Positions 13,271 through 27,305 of a stretch of 64,000 bases of DNA are shown in pieces. The notes under the pieces are model-generated. The model was not told where the DNA came from. It searched no databases and saw only the letters and a program-made list of their open reading frames with translations. The position numbers and the translations under genes are program-made. Numbering within the stretch: position 1 is the first letter of the stretch; every line of letters starts with the position of its first letter. This DNA comes from Todiramphus chloris collaris. Its lineage: Eukaryota > Chordata > Aves > Coraciiformes > Alcedinidae. The stretch spans positions 7,384,414 through 7,448,413 of the forward strand of contig JANVCC010000077.1 of assembly GCA_025345505.1 (NCBI GenBank). The letters are read 5' to 3'.

Positions 13271-16200
13271 GTAAGTGTAATTTATAATATAGGAAACTGA
13301 GTTGCTTGTTACTGAAAAAGAAAACGTAAGCATAGACTAAGGCAGCTAAGGTCCTAGTAAAGTAACATAGGTACCTCAATATCCGTTGCTTGTTGCAGAA
13401 CAGTGCTTACTTGTCAACAAAAAGAGAACTATGTTGAGGGATTAGACTTTAACTGGAGATTCACATCGAAGGACCAGCAGGGAGGAAACTTTGCCCATGT
13501 TCTTCAAATTAAGAAAAGGTGCTCCTGTCCAGACATAACCAGTATGCAGTAATAATACACATGTATTATACTGTGTTTCCACATAGTATGATTATACTAC
13601 TAATGCACATTCAAGTACCTGTTATTTAAATAAGTAGAGAAATCTAAAAACTTTGGAAGGTTATTTTTCACAAAAGTACCAGAAATAAGAGAGAAAATTC
13701 CTGGTATTATATAGGGTTCCTTATTTATTGATGTTCTTGATGTTTCCACTTTTGTCAGTTCCTTGCTGCTTAAGTTTATTGTGACTTAAGAATGCTACTT
13801 ACAGTTTATGTATTGAAAGTGACCTTACATTAGAGATGATTCAAGATCAGGAACATTTTCTTAGGACATTTTATACTTCAGTATTTGTACAGAGTGCTAA
13901 TGGCTTAACTTTAAGCACGTAAGACTTGCTCTCAGATGTGTGAAAAATGTGGGTTTGATTTCACCAGGGCTCTTAATTTTGAATGCCACTATCTTGTGGC
14001 ACTTGGAAAAATTATCATGAGGTTTTTGTTTTTTTTTTTTTGTCCATTTTAATGTATTTTACATTGCTGAAATTGTAATCCTCTGTTATACTCTATTCTT
14101 GGAACAAAGTGATATTGCGTAATTTAGTGGTTTGCTCAACAAAATAATTATTGGAATACTTTTATTCATTGTTCATATAGAAACTAATAATGGATGTTTC
14201 TACCTATACTAATGTGGCATTCTCTTCAGCTTGTAAAGAACTTAACTCTTTTACTTGTTTCTTGAGTTTTCCTATCAATTAGGAATAAACTTTATATTTC
14301 TTTGAATGTGTGGAGGTGATATTTCAGTTCTTAGTGTGAACATTATTTCTTACATGTGATGGAGAATTACAGTGTTGGTAATACCTGCATTGCTTTTCAT
14401 TACTTGCATACTGCTTCAGTTGGTAATTGGGGGACAGTGTGGTGCTGGGCTTAGATAATGGACTAAAACAGCAGAAGCACCTGCTGGCTTCTGGGATTTC
14501 TGCTACCATTGTGATACCATGTTGCTGTATGCAGCACTTGGTGTCGGTATAGTTAACGTGGACTACTGTTTGCAGATACACATATATGTGTATGTATAAT
14601 GAATTCAGTGTAATGTCTGCTGGGACTGTCACATAATTTGCCTGGGGTTGATATGGGTTGGAGAGTTCTGAAGATTCTTCTCATCAGTGATGTTAATGAA
14701 TTGTGAAACTGATGGCCAAATTAACAAACTTTGTCTGTATTACACATGCACTTCTGCTGAATCTTGGAGAAAAGTTACTGTTACCAGGAGGAATGGAACT
14801 CAGCACACAATATGCATAAACTAGAAAAAAAACAGATCTTGTACAATGTGGTGACCAGGGCTTGCCCATACAGTTGGGTGACAAGTAGAAAAGTGAGTAG
14901 CTCAAAGAAAAACTGTGGGGGTTGCTGTTGTATCCACTGTGGAGAGGAGAGAGTCTTTGACTTATCCCTGGAACAACATATGGCTCTTTAGGCCTTTAGT
15001 TATCAAGACAACTATTTGTAGACAGCTGTAAAGCAGGATAATAAAGGCAGAGACTAGTGGATAGCAATTAGTATAAATTAGGAGGTAGGAGCTGTAGAAA
15101 ACTGGTAAAGCAAAAGACAGAAAGACATCTATAGACTGAATAGATAATGCATTCCTAATATATTTTCATTCTTTAAACTCACAGCAGTGGTATTCCTCCA
15201 TTACTAATTGAAAATAACTGTTAAAAATAAAGTCTTGTTCTATTCTCTTGTCATTCCTAATTTTGTATGTTGCTAACTGATGAGTTGAAATCAAATATCA
15301 CAGTTTTCTGTGTAGTTACCATGACTATTCTATATCAATGTGATTCTTGTTTAGGAATGCACACTTACATAGCGTTCTACTTTCAAAGCATATTAATCAC
15401 AAATATAACAAAAAAGTGCAAGTCACTTAACAACAAAAAAATGAGTAAAACCTAGAAGCACCATCAAAGCTGGTGGGTATGCTGATGTTTTGAAGGAATT
15501 ACTGCATTTTAAGCATAAAAAAAAAAAAAAGAAAAAAGTATAAACAAACAAAAACAAACAACAACATCTCATTCACTTTCATTTAGTCTGATACTGCCTT
15601 GGATGTTATTTTCTAGGGGTCAGGGAAGTCTTTTTAAAAGGAGAACTTAGGTTTAATGCCTTCTTAGGTTCTTTAACTGTGTGATCTCTTATCACTTTAA
15701 AAATATCTTGAGTTGATTGATTGTTTTACATCATTATGTCAAAACAATGAGGCATACTTTAAACTCTCTCCCCCAAAAAGTGTGATGATGTAAAAATTTT
15801 GAACAAGTGTCAGTGTGATTCAAGAGAAACAGCATTTTTCAGTCGGAAGGAAAGACTGTCAAGTCAGTATGTTAGATAAAGGAAATTGAGGACAAACCAG
15901 ATTAATTGTAGGTGAGTGGCTTGCACTATCAAGTGAAAGTGGGAGTTTAAACTTGAAAGCTGTTAGATTACTAAGAGAAGTAAAAGGTTATTAGGGGAAT
16001 GTATATGATGTAATCAGCTCTTCTCAAGCATGTCTACAGCTGGTCTACGTAAGTAATTCAAGCTGGCAAAACCCACATATGGTTACTCTCTCCCTTGGTA
16101 AGGTTTATTTGCTGTGATTGAATGAAGTTTGTAATCTGTTTGTTCTACTAGCCCCACACTTGCCTCTTTAAAACTGTAGTATTGATAGCTCTTGGCTCCT

Positions 16201-16909
16201 GTTGCGCCCTTGTTACTGATCTGGCACAAAGCAGACCACATAGACAGGCTAAAATCAGTGAAGAGAGATCAAAGACTCGATCTCTGTGGACTAGGTTTTT
16301 TTTTTTTTTAGCACTGAAATTCTGTGTATTTGAGTTTGCCAGTCTGAATATATTTGTGAAGCAATGCAAGTGGTTTTTGTCATACTTAAAATGACTTCTA
16401 CCATTTCTTTTGCAGATCTGAGTGTTCAGTTAATAAATAAATAAAAAGTTTCTCATTTTCCAAAACTTAGGATGGTCTAAATATTCTTTTAGCTGTCTAA
16501 AGAATTCTTTATTGCATTTCTTCAGTAAAAACCCAACACAGTTAAGGATATATAAGAAGAGGAGTTAATAATACAAATGGATTTAAATTCAATTTTTGTT
16601 AAAATTTACCGTATCATTTTCACTCACAAAGAATGTGAACAGGATAGAATTTATTTGAGATACGTTATTCACAAAAAGTTTTTTTTTGGTAAAACAGCAT
16701 GCCATTTTAAACGAATACTAAATATATTTATTGTAACATGAGAAAATTCATAATCTTAAAACCAATTTGAATACATTTCATCAAATTTACTGAGTAATAG
16801 CTTTAGTTTTTTCCTTGTATTTTATATTGATTCCATCTGTGAATTTCTTGATGTGTTTTCCACTTTGTAGTTATGTTAGTATATTTCAATTTGTTCTTAT
16901 ATTTTGTAG
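13271..16909 (+). other. ATRNL1: Intron, 3.6 kb
   Basis: GTAAGT donor; acceptor is a T-rich stretch ending TTGTAG. It holds poly-T at about 14029-14041 and 16296-16309 and an A-rich tract at about 15518-15565. Open frames at 14324-14632 (minus) and 14693-14991 (both strands) have no family resemblance that I can see. Confidence 0.85.
15518..15565. repeat. A-rich tract with CAAA units
   Basis: Fourteen A's, then GAAAAAAG, then CAAA/CAACAA units. No poly(A) signal or retrocopy precedes it, so I treat it as low-complexity DNA. Confidence 0.7.
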
Positions 16910-17064
16910 GACTATTTTGAAAGAGAGTGGTTTTGCAAGATACCTTCATTCAGCTGTCTTAATCAACGGAGCTATGCTCATTTTTGGTGGGAACACTCAT
17001 AATGATACTTCCCTGAGTAACGGTGCAAAGTGTTTTTCTGCTGACTTTCTTGCATATGACATAG
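16910..17064 (+). CDS. ATRNL1: ATRNL1 exon: kelch repeat (MLIFGGN blade)
   Basis: The exon is 155 bases, phase 2 in and phase 1 out. Acceptor is TTTTGTAG; donor is ATAG|GTATGT. It encodes WTILKESGFARYLHSAVLI, NGAMLIFGGNTHNDTSLSN, then GAKCFSADFLAYDIA. MLIFGGN followed by DFLAYDI is one kelch blade. The HNDTS sequon is a potential N-glycosylation site. The first codon (Trp) and last codon (Ala) are completed by the neighbouring exons. Confidence 0.97.
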
Positions 17065-17401
17065 GTATGTATTGCATTATATTTTTTTCTTCATTTGTGT
17101 TTTAAATACCGCAGTGGTGTGTTCTCAAGTCCAGCTCGTGTGATTCTGCCATTCTATAGTAATCTTAGGTTTTTGATTTGTGTGACAAAGCATTGTAGAT
17201 AAAAAGATCAGTTTTAAAAAAATATGCCTGTCTTATGAATAATGGGGATGTTACTAAGTGAATTTCAAGACTTGGTGCTAGTGCTACAAAAGTGTGTCCA
17301 ACAGGGACCCTTGTGGTTAGTACCTCTATGTGTTTGTTTAGTTTTTACATTGAATATCTACATAGTACCAATAAAATATAATGCTGGAATTTAAAAGCAC
17401 T

Positions 17402-17508
17402 CAAACCAAAAACCAAACACCCACACCCACACACCCCTCCCCCCCCCAAAAAAGCCAATCCAAACCCAAACCAAAAACAAACACAAAAAAACTACCCCAA
17501 AACCAAAG
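17402..17508. repeat. A/C-rich low-complexity tract
   Basis: About 107 bases of ACCAAA, CCCACA and a run of nine to ten C's followed by more ACCAAA units. G and T are almost absent. It marks the left edge of a block with higher GC content than its surroundings. Confidence 0.8.
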
Positions 17509-18419
17509 TTTCCACAGAAGTAACACTTGAGAGGTTCCTAAAAAGGTTTGGAATTGGTGTCAGTTCGGAAAATGTAGTGCTCGGTGCTTATATCAAGGCG
17601 CCACGATGGGTCTGAATTGAAAACCAGAGAGTGGAGAAGCCAAGGTAGGCAGCAGCCTGAAGGGTGAGGCAGGGATGGTCAGGTGGTGTGGTGCTCAGGG
17701 AGATGAGAAAGGTGGAGGTGCCACAAGCTGAAGAGCAGTCTGGAAACATAGGCAGTCTACACCACAAGAAGTAGGGTGTAGAGAAACAGCCTTTTGGGAG
17801 ACTGATTGTGGTACATAGCTGGTTGTAGCTGAATAAATACAGGTTGAGGCTGATAGCTGAGATGCATAGATTTTTCTGGATATCTTCCTGTGACAAGCTG
17901 CCCTCCTCCTTCCTGCCTCTTCCTGTGCATTTCAGTTCAGAATATTAAAAGATTCCTGCCTTTGAGACTGGAATACATTACTGCCGTGGTATATGTCTCT
18001 TTCTCATAGAGCAATACCCCATCCACAGTCTAGCATGACTAGTCTTGCTGAGTGGGAGGACAATTCTGGGGAGTGCTGCCATTCAAGAAGAATGAGATGA
18101 TTGGAAATGACAGTTGACATAGGATAATGTTTAATGGAACGAGGTGCAATTGGAAACTGTAAGAGTTTTCTCCTACAAACTGAAGGAAATGACAGTGGCT
18201 CGTGTGTCCGAGTCAGGAGTGGCATGTGGTTGTGAAAGTGGCCTATGCAATGCTAATAAAAAGAAGAAATAAAAGTTAATGCCATTCTCGAGGCCCTAGA
18301 TATTTTTGTGGAATTTGGGCGATGTGCGTTCATGAAAGAGAAACTCAAACAGGGCTCTGCAAGCCAAGTGATATTAAGGGTGGCTGAAGTATGAGGAGCC
18401 TTTAGGAAGTAATAAAAGG

Positions 18420-18670
18420 ATGTGCTGTATTTAATTTCACCAGAGCGGCAGAGAGCAGAAAAGATTGTTGTTTATAAATATATGATAAGAATACAATTTG
18501 GAGGAAAACTGTTTAAGGTAAAAGACAGTCTTGAGACAAGGCTACATCGGTGTGAGCTTTCAGTCTGTCAAGTGGTTCCAACCAGAAGAGCTATGCAGTT
18601 ATGGAAAAGCCTCCCGATAGGATTGTGGAGGCTGTAAATCTGAGGGAATTTAATGAGTCCATAATCTGTT
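18420..18670 (+). mobile_element. Possible old CR1-clade LINE 3' region
   Basis: The stretch around 18590-18650 (GCAGTTATGGAAAAGCCTCC, then ATTGTGGAGGCTG) is loosely like the ATGGAATGGGCTGCC...GAGGTTGTGGA segment near the 3' ends of CR1, L2 and L3 type LINEs. Similarity is by eye over few bases and no 3' terminal repeat is visible. It could equally be unique sequence. The surrounding block 17520-18980 is more GC-rich than its neighbours. Confidence 0.25.
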
Positions 18671-21600
18671 TCCTGTCTTGTTTAATGCCACTGCTGTTCT
18701 TACCATAAATATTTTTTCTCTTCCCTAATGTTTATGTCCATGTTTTATGCATAGGCTGCAAATGTAAACATTCAAGGTCGTATTTGGGCCAAAGAGCCAC
18801 TTGTCCTGGGAGCTAAAAATTGGGAAATGTGTCAGAGCAGTCTGAGAAATTGATTCCTGCATGATGCTGTTGAGAATAGGCTGTGCATGGTGTCTAGATC
18901 TATTGTTGGCAGGCGTTTATCGCCTGACTCCAGGGGTAGACATGATCCCTTTTATAGGACTCACTGAGGGCTCTTTATGGCTGGCTGTATAGATATCAAT
19001 GCAATATGTTTGCTTTCATACAAAAATAATCAGTAAATTAAGTATGTGTAACATATATGTGTTATTTCCTGCCAGCTTCCCCAAGTGTGCAAATAATGCC
19101 TTTTCAGAAGAGTGGATTTTTTTTGAGGCTACCCCTGTATTACATATTTTGTAGCTTCTTGTAGGCATCTGATGGCGTGAGCTATTGATTTTGTTCTCAC
19201 TTAAGTTTACGTCTGTTTTAAAATTTTAATGAAACAGAGCTCCCTCCTCATTTTAGAGGATAATACTACTTATTGGTCTACATTTATTTGTAGAATGCAC
19301 ACTTGAGAATAAAGAATATGAGTCCCAGGATCTGTATAAGTGTAACTTTCTGACTGTCACGCACCAGGAGGTTTTTTTATTCTAGTTTATGAAAATGTTG
19401 TATGCTGTTTGTTTGGGGATTTTTTTTAAGGTGGAACAAAATTTTGGGTTTTTTATTTGATTACAATATTTTATATAGTTATTCATATTTTCTTGAAATG
19501 ACACTCTCCATATGTTATCAGACTGGCAAAGTACGAAAGAAACTAATGTGGTAACTACTCTTAAAAAATTAAATCTATGAAGATTGATTTGATTCAGACT
19601 TAATTTTCTGTATTATTCATTTAACCAAATTAAAAATACAATCTCACAGTGCACATTAAACACACACTTCTTTAGAAAACAATACTTATTTTATGAAGAA
19701 TTAAATGATTAGAGAATAAATATATTTCAGAATGTTACTTACTTTGTATCATGAGTTTTATGAACAATGCTTGGAAGAAAAAAATGTATGATGCTATCAG
19801 TATCACGTTTCCTAGATACCTTGCAAGTGATGGAGTGTTATGCTCTGTCTTGTAAAAAATGGGTGCTGTCTGGAAACCAGCTGAATCCTGGAGATAGAGC
19901 CTATACTATTTATGTTCAAGTTGGGCTATGGAGTACTCTTGATTTTATCTCTTATTATATGTGACATAGCCCTATGGATAGATTGCCTCAGCTTTTTATT
20001 ATCCATGAAAAAGCTTACTGTTTTTCATATTAATGTGAAATAAGTATTTGGGGGGATTAATCTCAGTTAAGTTTACCTGTCTGAAAGCTTGGTTTGTAAT
20101 AGAATCTGGTAATCCAGACTCCTCTGCTAGTCAGTGGAAGGAGATAAGTATCTCCAGAGAGAAATTAATTTTACCAATCTTAGGACAGAGTTGCTATTTT
20201 TTTGTTTTCTTTTCTGGAATCAGTCATTGCTTTCTAGGTACTGACCTTAATCTACATGGATATAAGTTTTAGACAGTTATGTGAGTGTCACTAGCCAAGA
20301 GCTCAATTCAGTGATTTTAAATACTTATTGCATCTGAATATATTTGCTAAAGCTGAAGACTTGGAAATCTGGAGATGTTATAAAAACCCCAAACTAGTAT
20401 GATGCCCTAATTTTCATAGTTTAGTATTGTTTAATACATTTACTTAAATAATGGTAAATATATAATGAGAAGTCTGCTGTATGAAATGAGCTTTAGAAAC
20501 CTAGCCTTTGGTATGCTTTTGTCCTCCTCTGATATTTTACCACCAGACTTGCTACTAGGTTGATCTTGCAGCTTCCTGAAGATCTGCAAATGATTATCCT
20601 CATAGAAGTATTTTCTGACTCTGCTGTTACTGCTTATGTTATGTTGAAAGAAGAACCTTGGCAATGGGGACAGGGCTGCCACTGGGTTCAGACTTGGATG
20701 CTGTGGTTGACTTGCAGTGTTCTAACTGATGTTGATAATGGCTTGGCTTTATCTGCTGTTCACTGGAGTGCCGTAGTTACCTGCCCAGTGTGGAAAAAGA
20801 AGCTGAAGGGCCTCAACTGGTGAGATCCTGCTTGCTATGAATGGAAAGTCAGTGTTCAGCCTAGGATGCTTATTCAATTCTTCCATTATAACATTTTGAA
20901 AGATACTTACAGAAGTTTTCACATTTAGAAAAGGAATTTGATTAGGGCTATATAGGAAAATTATATATGCACTGCTTGTGAAAATCTGTGCTCCCTGACA
21001 GCTCTTTGGAAATCAGGGAGTTAGATATGCAAAGGACAGTTTGTGTAGAGTCGTCATATATAATAATGACAGTTAATACAAACTGGGATGTGCATGTCTG
21101 AAAATCTGGCTACATACTTAAAATTAATTATTAGGGATTTATCTTTCAAAATAAGACATTAGCTTGTTCTTCAGTCTCTGCTATAATTGAGAAACTATAT
21201 ATTAGGACCTGTAACCCATGTTCTCTCAATTCCTTAGCACTACTTTGTAATATATCTAAAAATTGCATACCTTTGGGAGACTGAGACATGGTAGAAATCA
21301 AGTCAGTGGTTAATATCTACTTTAAGTTCTACAAAGTGCTTAGATCCCACAGAGCTTAACTGAAAAAAACGTGTAATAGAACTAGAGAGGAAATATGATG
21401 TGCATCAGCATTGACATTTTGCTCAAGTTTACTTTGTGGTACAAAGATTGATATTAGTTCTGGCAGCTTTGCTTTTTCTTCAGGAACAAAATCACACCAG
21501 TTGGTTATTGTTGGCCTCGAGGTCACCACTGCACCCACCACTGCCTACATCTTGGTAGAGTGGTTCAACCAGGCTAGTGTGCTGGGGAGTTTTTTCTGAA

Positions 21601-22232
21601 TACTTGATTAATTTAATTATATACTTTTATAAGGATTAGAATACAATTCAGAGAGAAATCATGGTGATTTGTCTACCATACAAGATTCTAGTCCAATTCC
21701 TGTTCCGAACAAATTGTTTTGCAGAAGTTAGTCTAATGAACACATATCTTAGTAGTCAGGCTGAATTCTGTGAAAGGATGAGAGTAGAAAATAAATATCA
21801 TTCTATGCAAAGTAGTTCTTAATGTTTTAAACTTTCATAAACAAAATTAAACCACTTTATGAATGTATGTCATTCTTTGGCCATGACTAAGGGTTCTTTG
21901 ATGCCCTCCCAGAGAAGACAGACCTCTGTGATACTGCCTTGAAAACTAGAAGGTAAACTCAATATTCTGTCACATTCTATTTTCTGGACTGTACCAACAA
22001 CCAGCTTCATGGGATAAGATTATACCTGGTAACCAGGTCTGGAGCAAGAATTCTACCATACTCTGTTCTCTCCTGTAGGCCTGGGAAGAAAGGGAGGTAG
22101 AGCATTACAGGTTTGTTTCTTCACGTTGTGTTTGGAGTGAAGGTTTAAAAAACACGTCATGTGTCTGTCTTTGTTATGCTACCCTGAAATTAAGGTTGCA
22201 GTGCTGATAAATGTATTGTATAAATCTAGTTT

Positions 22233-22270
22233 ACAAAAAAACCCCAACCCAAACCAACAAAACCAAATAA
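22233..22270. repeat. A/C-rich short tract
   Basis: A run of A followed by CCCC, then AACCC and AAACC units. It is one member of the dispersed A/C tract series. Confidence 0.7.
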
Positions 22271-25200
22271 ATAGAGAATGACTGACAGGGAAGGTCTATA
22301 AAAGCCAAAACCTGAAATCATTGGAACACGGAAGCTGCTTCCATTCTCTCTCCTAGTGGCAGCTGTATTTCAGCATTATCTTTATAGGAGAAGTGCAATA
22401 ACCCATACATTTATGATAACATACTCTGCAATGATTGTTTTGTATGTCTTGTTACTATCTGGATTTCAGTTTATTATTATGGATTAAATAATATGCAAAT
22501 TCAATTGCTTATGAAAGACTGTTATGTGTGAAATATGAAGTTTCTTTTAGGGTATTCAAACAAAGGTTAAAAACTTTTTTCTGTTTGAAGGAAATTTGCA
22601 GGATTGTCTCATGAGATTAACTTTAGTTTCACTTGTAATCAACCGTGTTGCTTGTATTTTGTAATAAATTGTTTTTACATAAATGGTTTGCTTGTAAAAT
22701 AAGTTGTTTCCACTCTAGTCTTTGCCATCAACTAATTGAATAAGTTTAAATGTGTGTAAAGGGTTCCCCTCCCCAGTGCAAACCTATCTATTTTTACAAT
22801 TCCCTCTCCTTCTGGAGTTAAAAGTGGATTAGGAATGTGCTATCACCAAGAAAATGTAAAGCAGTGGCTGTGATAGATTAAGTTTTATGCGTTTCTGAGC
22901 ACTTAAGTCATAAATGTAGTTCTGGTGCAGTCTGTAGTAGCAATTACTTCCGTATCACTGTACTATTAGAAGTGCAAGAACATAATAATGTAATACACTA
23001 ATTGCTCCATTTAATAGCAAAGCTTAAGGTTTTGGGGTTTTTTTTGATATTGCTTAGGGAGTCACTGTTATGTATATAGACTCTGCTGTAGATATTAGAT
23101 CTATAGTTTACATTCCATTCGTGCTTTTTATTTGTCTTTATGTTTTCCTGAGAGTAAGGAGATTATTATCTGAGTAAAGAAAAATACATATGCAGTGTGG
23201 AATGCATTGGAAAATAAGTTTTTTGTTCATACCTAACTTTCATGGTATTGTAGTTGTCTATGGTGTTTAGTTGTCCAGAGTCAAAAAGAAAAAGAGAACC
23301 AAACAGAAGTATAATGTGTGTCTGTACGTTGTGAAGCAACATTTCTTCTTTACCCAGAATAAAACTGAGTAGTTATTGGAAATATGCAAGAAGAATTTGC
23401 AAGCATAATCTGACATGAGTCTAACGTAGAATATAATGCCACAATGTGGGTGTTCCAGAGGGCGTCAGTGAGCAGAATCAATACGTTGGCATTTCAAAAC
23501 TATTTAAATACTTTAAAGTTGAGAACCTATTCAATAATGTAAGCATGAAGTAGGTAGTTTAGTATACCTTTTCATAAAGCATAGCTCCAAATGTAGTAAG
23601 ATGTCACTAAACCTGTCTGCCAGTCCAAAAGTACAAATGTGATTCTGGAAGTAAACTATGGAACATTGGTCACCTCTTCTGTAGAGACTGCCCTAACAAC
23701 TTTTGCTCCCTACTTCTAACAACGCTAAGTTTTTACTGTTCTGTTCAGTGGAACAGCATTAACTTGGAGTAGTGAAGAGCTACTGAGCTTGAACAATTAG
23801 GGCACTTTACTCATAGGTGAAAGCTGTAGGTTTAAATATCATTGGGTAGGAAATGAACCTGTTTCTCCTATATCTTGGATCATTTAACTACTGTTAAACT
23901 ATATAAAATAAGTCTTTTTCATTCTATTGTATTGTGGAAGCATGAACCCTTTACTTTCTTGATAGGGAGCAATAAGAGTATGACTTTGAGAGAGTTCTGC
24001 AAGTTGTGAGTGGGCATGGTGCTTCTGTTCACCCTTAAGTGCAGTACTTGGCATTGCAAGGTAGGGCAAGAAAACGAAGAGGAGATGTAAATGAGCTTCT
24101 TTTCTATTTGATGCTGACAGTTTTTCATCTGAGTTTCTCTAGTGTTTTCTTCGAATGGAATATTTCAGTTCCTTGATGTTCTCTTATAGTCTTTACAAAG
24201 TCTTGGGAGTGAGTTTGTCAGAATTTTCAGGGTCATTTTCATAGTCTTTTTAGTTGTTGAAAATAATTGAGATGTCCATAATACATGTAATAAATCAGAT
24301 GAAGAAAGGGGAGAGTAATTGTCTTTAAGAAAACAGCTTGTAGGTCTGTGTTTCTCTTAGAGTTTCATAAATCAAAAGTTGAACTGGAGACAGCTGGATG
24401 ATCAACTTGTGTAATTTTCAAAACTGCCTTATTAACTAATTCAGGCATTCATTTAGTGGAGCTGAGTTAACTTGCTGCTGCTCTGGTTCTTCCCTAATGT
24501 TTAAGTAACACATTGTTCAAAATCCAATGTGAATGGTAAGTGCAAACTTTAAGCTGCTCTCTACTCCTAATCAGGTTTTTGATGGTATGTTCAACTGTAT
24601 GTCTGAAGATCAAAAGTCACTGATAGAAAGACTTGCAGGTTGAACTAGGATGCTGTATTTCCTCTCTTTTTCCTTCAGTCACATTTTGGTAAATATTAAT
24701 TAAATATTTGAAAGCAAATCTATGTTTGAGTATTTTATTGATGTGATAATGTTGATTAGAAATGTTGTTGTTACTTTTCTATAAAATCATGCTGGGAAAC
24801 ATTCTAGTGATGTTTGAATACACGGTACTAGTACACTATATACTATAGCATATTCCTCCTGGACACTGTATATGCTGTTATAGTACCTTTGTAATGATAT
24901 AACTGGTTGTATTTTTAGTGATCTCAGCAATTGGCCTCAATGGTCTCCAGTAAATTCTCAGGCACTTTTTCTTTGTGTTTTTATGTCCCTTGTAGACAAC
25001 CTAGATTCCCATCTGAGTGCAAGCTCTGTCAAATTTTCCTTACTTTTGCAACACTGAGAGATTTTCTGTACAAAGTCTGAGTAATTCTGATACCAGTACC
25101 ACAATATTATCAAGAGTATGTAGATAAGAAAGACTCAAGTGACTGGATAGAATGTAGGGTGTTGAGGCCTGTTGTCCCATTGGAGTGTGGACCCTGGAGC

Positions 25201-27120
25201 GTGCTACCCTGTGCAAAGTTCAGCCAGGGTTTTCCTCTGCCAGCATCATCTGGATCACCTCAAATCTGGAGCATTTTCGTGGTGTGTTTCATTACTTGAG
25301 TTATTTGTGGGGCTGGCAAATTCACTCTGAGTCGCTTCTGTATCACCGGTAACCATTTAATCTACACTAGGCAGGATTATGAATCTTTTTTCATAATGAT
25401 ATAATGCAGTACAACTTATTCTTGAAGTAGATGCCTTACTTAATAGGAAGAAAAGCCCCTTTATTCCTCCTTGTACTTCTCAGTGACCAAAAAATTCTGC
25501 TAGTCAGTTTAGAATGAATGGCATCACTCCTTGATCTGCTTAGTAACTGTTTCTTTTAAAAGCAATATACGCTTCCTTATGCTATGTGTTATACCTGTAT
25601 ACACACAGAGACAATTGTAAATACAACCAATATCATATCTGACACTTATTATCTGTATAGTACCTTAAGAATGCATGACATTTTATGAAGTATTTTATTC
25701 TTTACTTTATGGAGCTTACATGCTTAGTAGACTTAACAAATACAGTGCACAGAAGGCTGTAATATTGATCAAGTTGGAAATCTTACTGCATTTGCTGTTT
25801 GTCCCTTTCTTGGAACAGTACAGTAAGCCTGGAAATTTGGATACTTTGAAATGTTCAAAAGGAATTTGATGATGACGGCCAGGGACAAATTTTATTTATT
25901 TCTTTACCAAAAAAACCCCACAAAAATCAATTGGCTAGCTATTTTGTATTAACCAGTCTGTACAGAGAAACTCGGATCAGGAATTTAAAGCTGAGCAAAA
26001 GTGTTATTCTTGCACAATGCTCCATTCAGTGTTCAGTAGTCATTGAGAAGGTTAGGAGGAGATAAGGGGGAAGGCTATTTATAATGTGCTTCCCTCCCCC
26101 TTTTTGCCTTGTAGTCTATTGAAAAGACCTGCCAGTTTGACAAATATCATCAGCAAGAAAGGAATTATTATATATCCAGCCCTTAAGGGTTTCTTATCTA
26201 AAAACTGGCCTTTATTATGGCTTTCCTTTGGCATTAAATCCCACTTGTTCTTAAATAAATTTCTAAGTACAGGAAACACTACATATTTGTATATATGATA
26301 GTAACACTGCTAAAAATAATGTGCAACACTTTCAAAGATCAAATGAAAATTTAGTGTGGTATTTTTAAAATAGAGTCCTTTACCATCAAAGGCGCATGAG
26401 CTCAAAGATGCTGTTTCTGTTAACGTGCAATGACCTATAGCAGTAAGAACTTGATTTTAAAGTATAAATTTAAAATGTTTGCTTTTTTTATCTGTAAAGA
26501 TGGATATATTTTCTTGAAACTGAAATTTAATTCATGATTGTTGATCAATACATATTTCTCGTAGTCAGAATTTCTTAACATAATTCAAACGCCATGGAGG
26601 CATTAAATGCCAGTCTTATGCTAGGATATGGGGAATACACAACTTACTGTTTAATGCTTTTCCTACCTTCATCTGAAACTTGTGATCATAAGTAATTAAT
26701 TGCTGCCTTAGTACAGTGATCTGTTCTGTTGAAGCTGTTTCAGAAGCAACATCTCCCTGGCATGTATGTACTTTCACCATTCTATTTAAATAGAGAAAAT
26801 AAAGGCTGAACAACTGCGAAAGATGAAGTGTATTAATACTATCATAATTTTATGATAATGGAATGTTAACAGTGATAGTGACAGAAGGTCTAAGTGGAGA
26901 AAGAGGCTAGATTTTGGGGATGCTTCTTTGTGGTGCTGACTGTCACTTTTACAGGCATGTACTCTATCCACTTTTGAATATTATGGAATGTATGCTGAGA
27001 AAATAGGCCTTTTTTGTGTGTATTAGTGTCCAAACTGATAGCTTTGCCACTGGTTTAAAGGAAGTGTCACCTGGTCAGTCTGGTTTCAAACCATGTTAAA
27101 GCAAAATGCAAGTAAGTTTT

Positions 27121-27305
27121 CAATAATATTATAATACATATATTATGAATATATTAAATAATAGTATATATAATTATGTAATATACATTAATAAACTAAT
27201 TCTATATAATATTATCAAATATGTAAATAGACATGTGTATGTATACGTATAAAATTACATTAAATTATAAAATTATAAATTACATAAATTATATATGAAT
27301 TACAT
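27121..27305. repeat. AT-only low-complexity stretch
   Basis: About 185 bases are nearly all A and T, with many TATA, AATTATA and ATATATT words and short palindromes. It looks like decayed AT microsatellite DNA inside the intron. Confidence 0.8.

Noticed and set aside
20560-20823. 87-aa Trp-rich open frame in the largest intron
   Set aside because: No recognised domain, no codon or splice support; probably a chance frame in a slightly more GC-rich patch.
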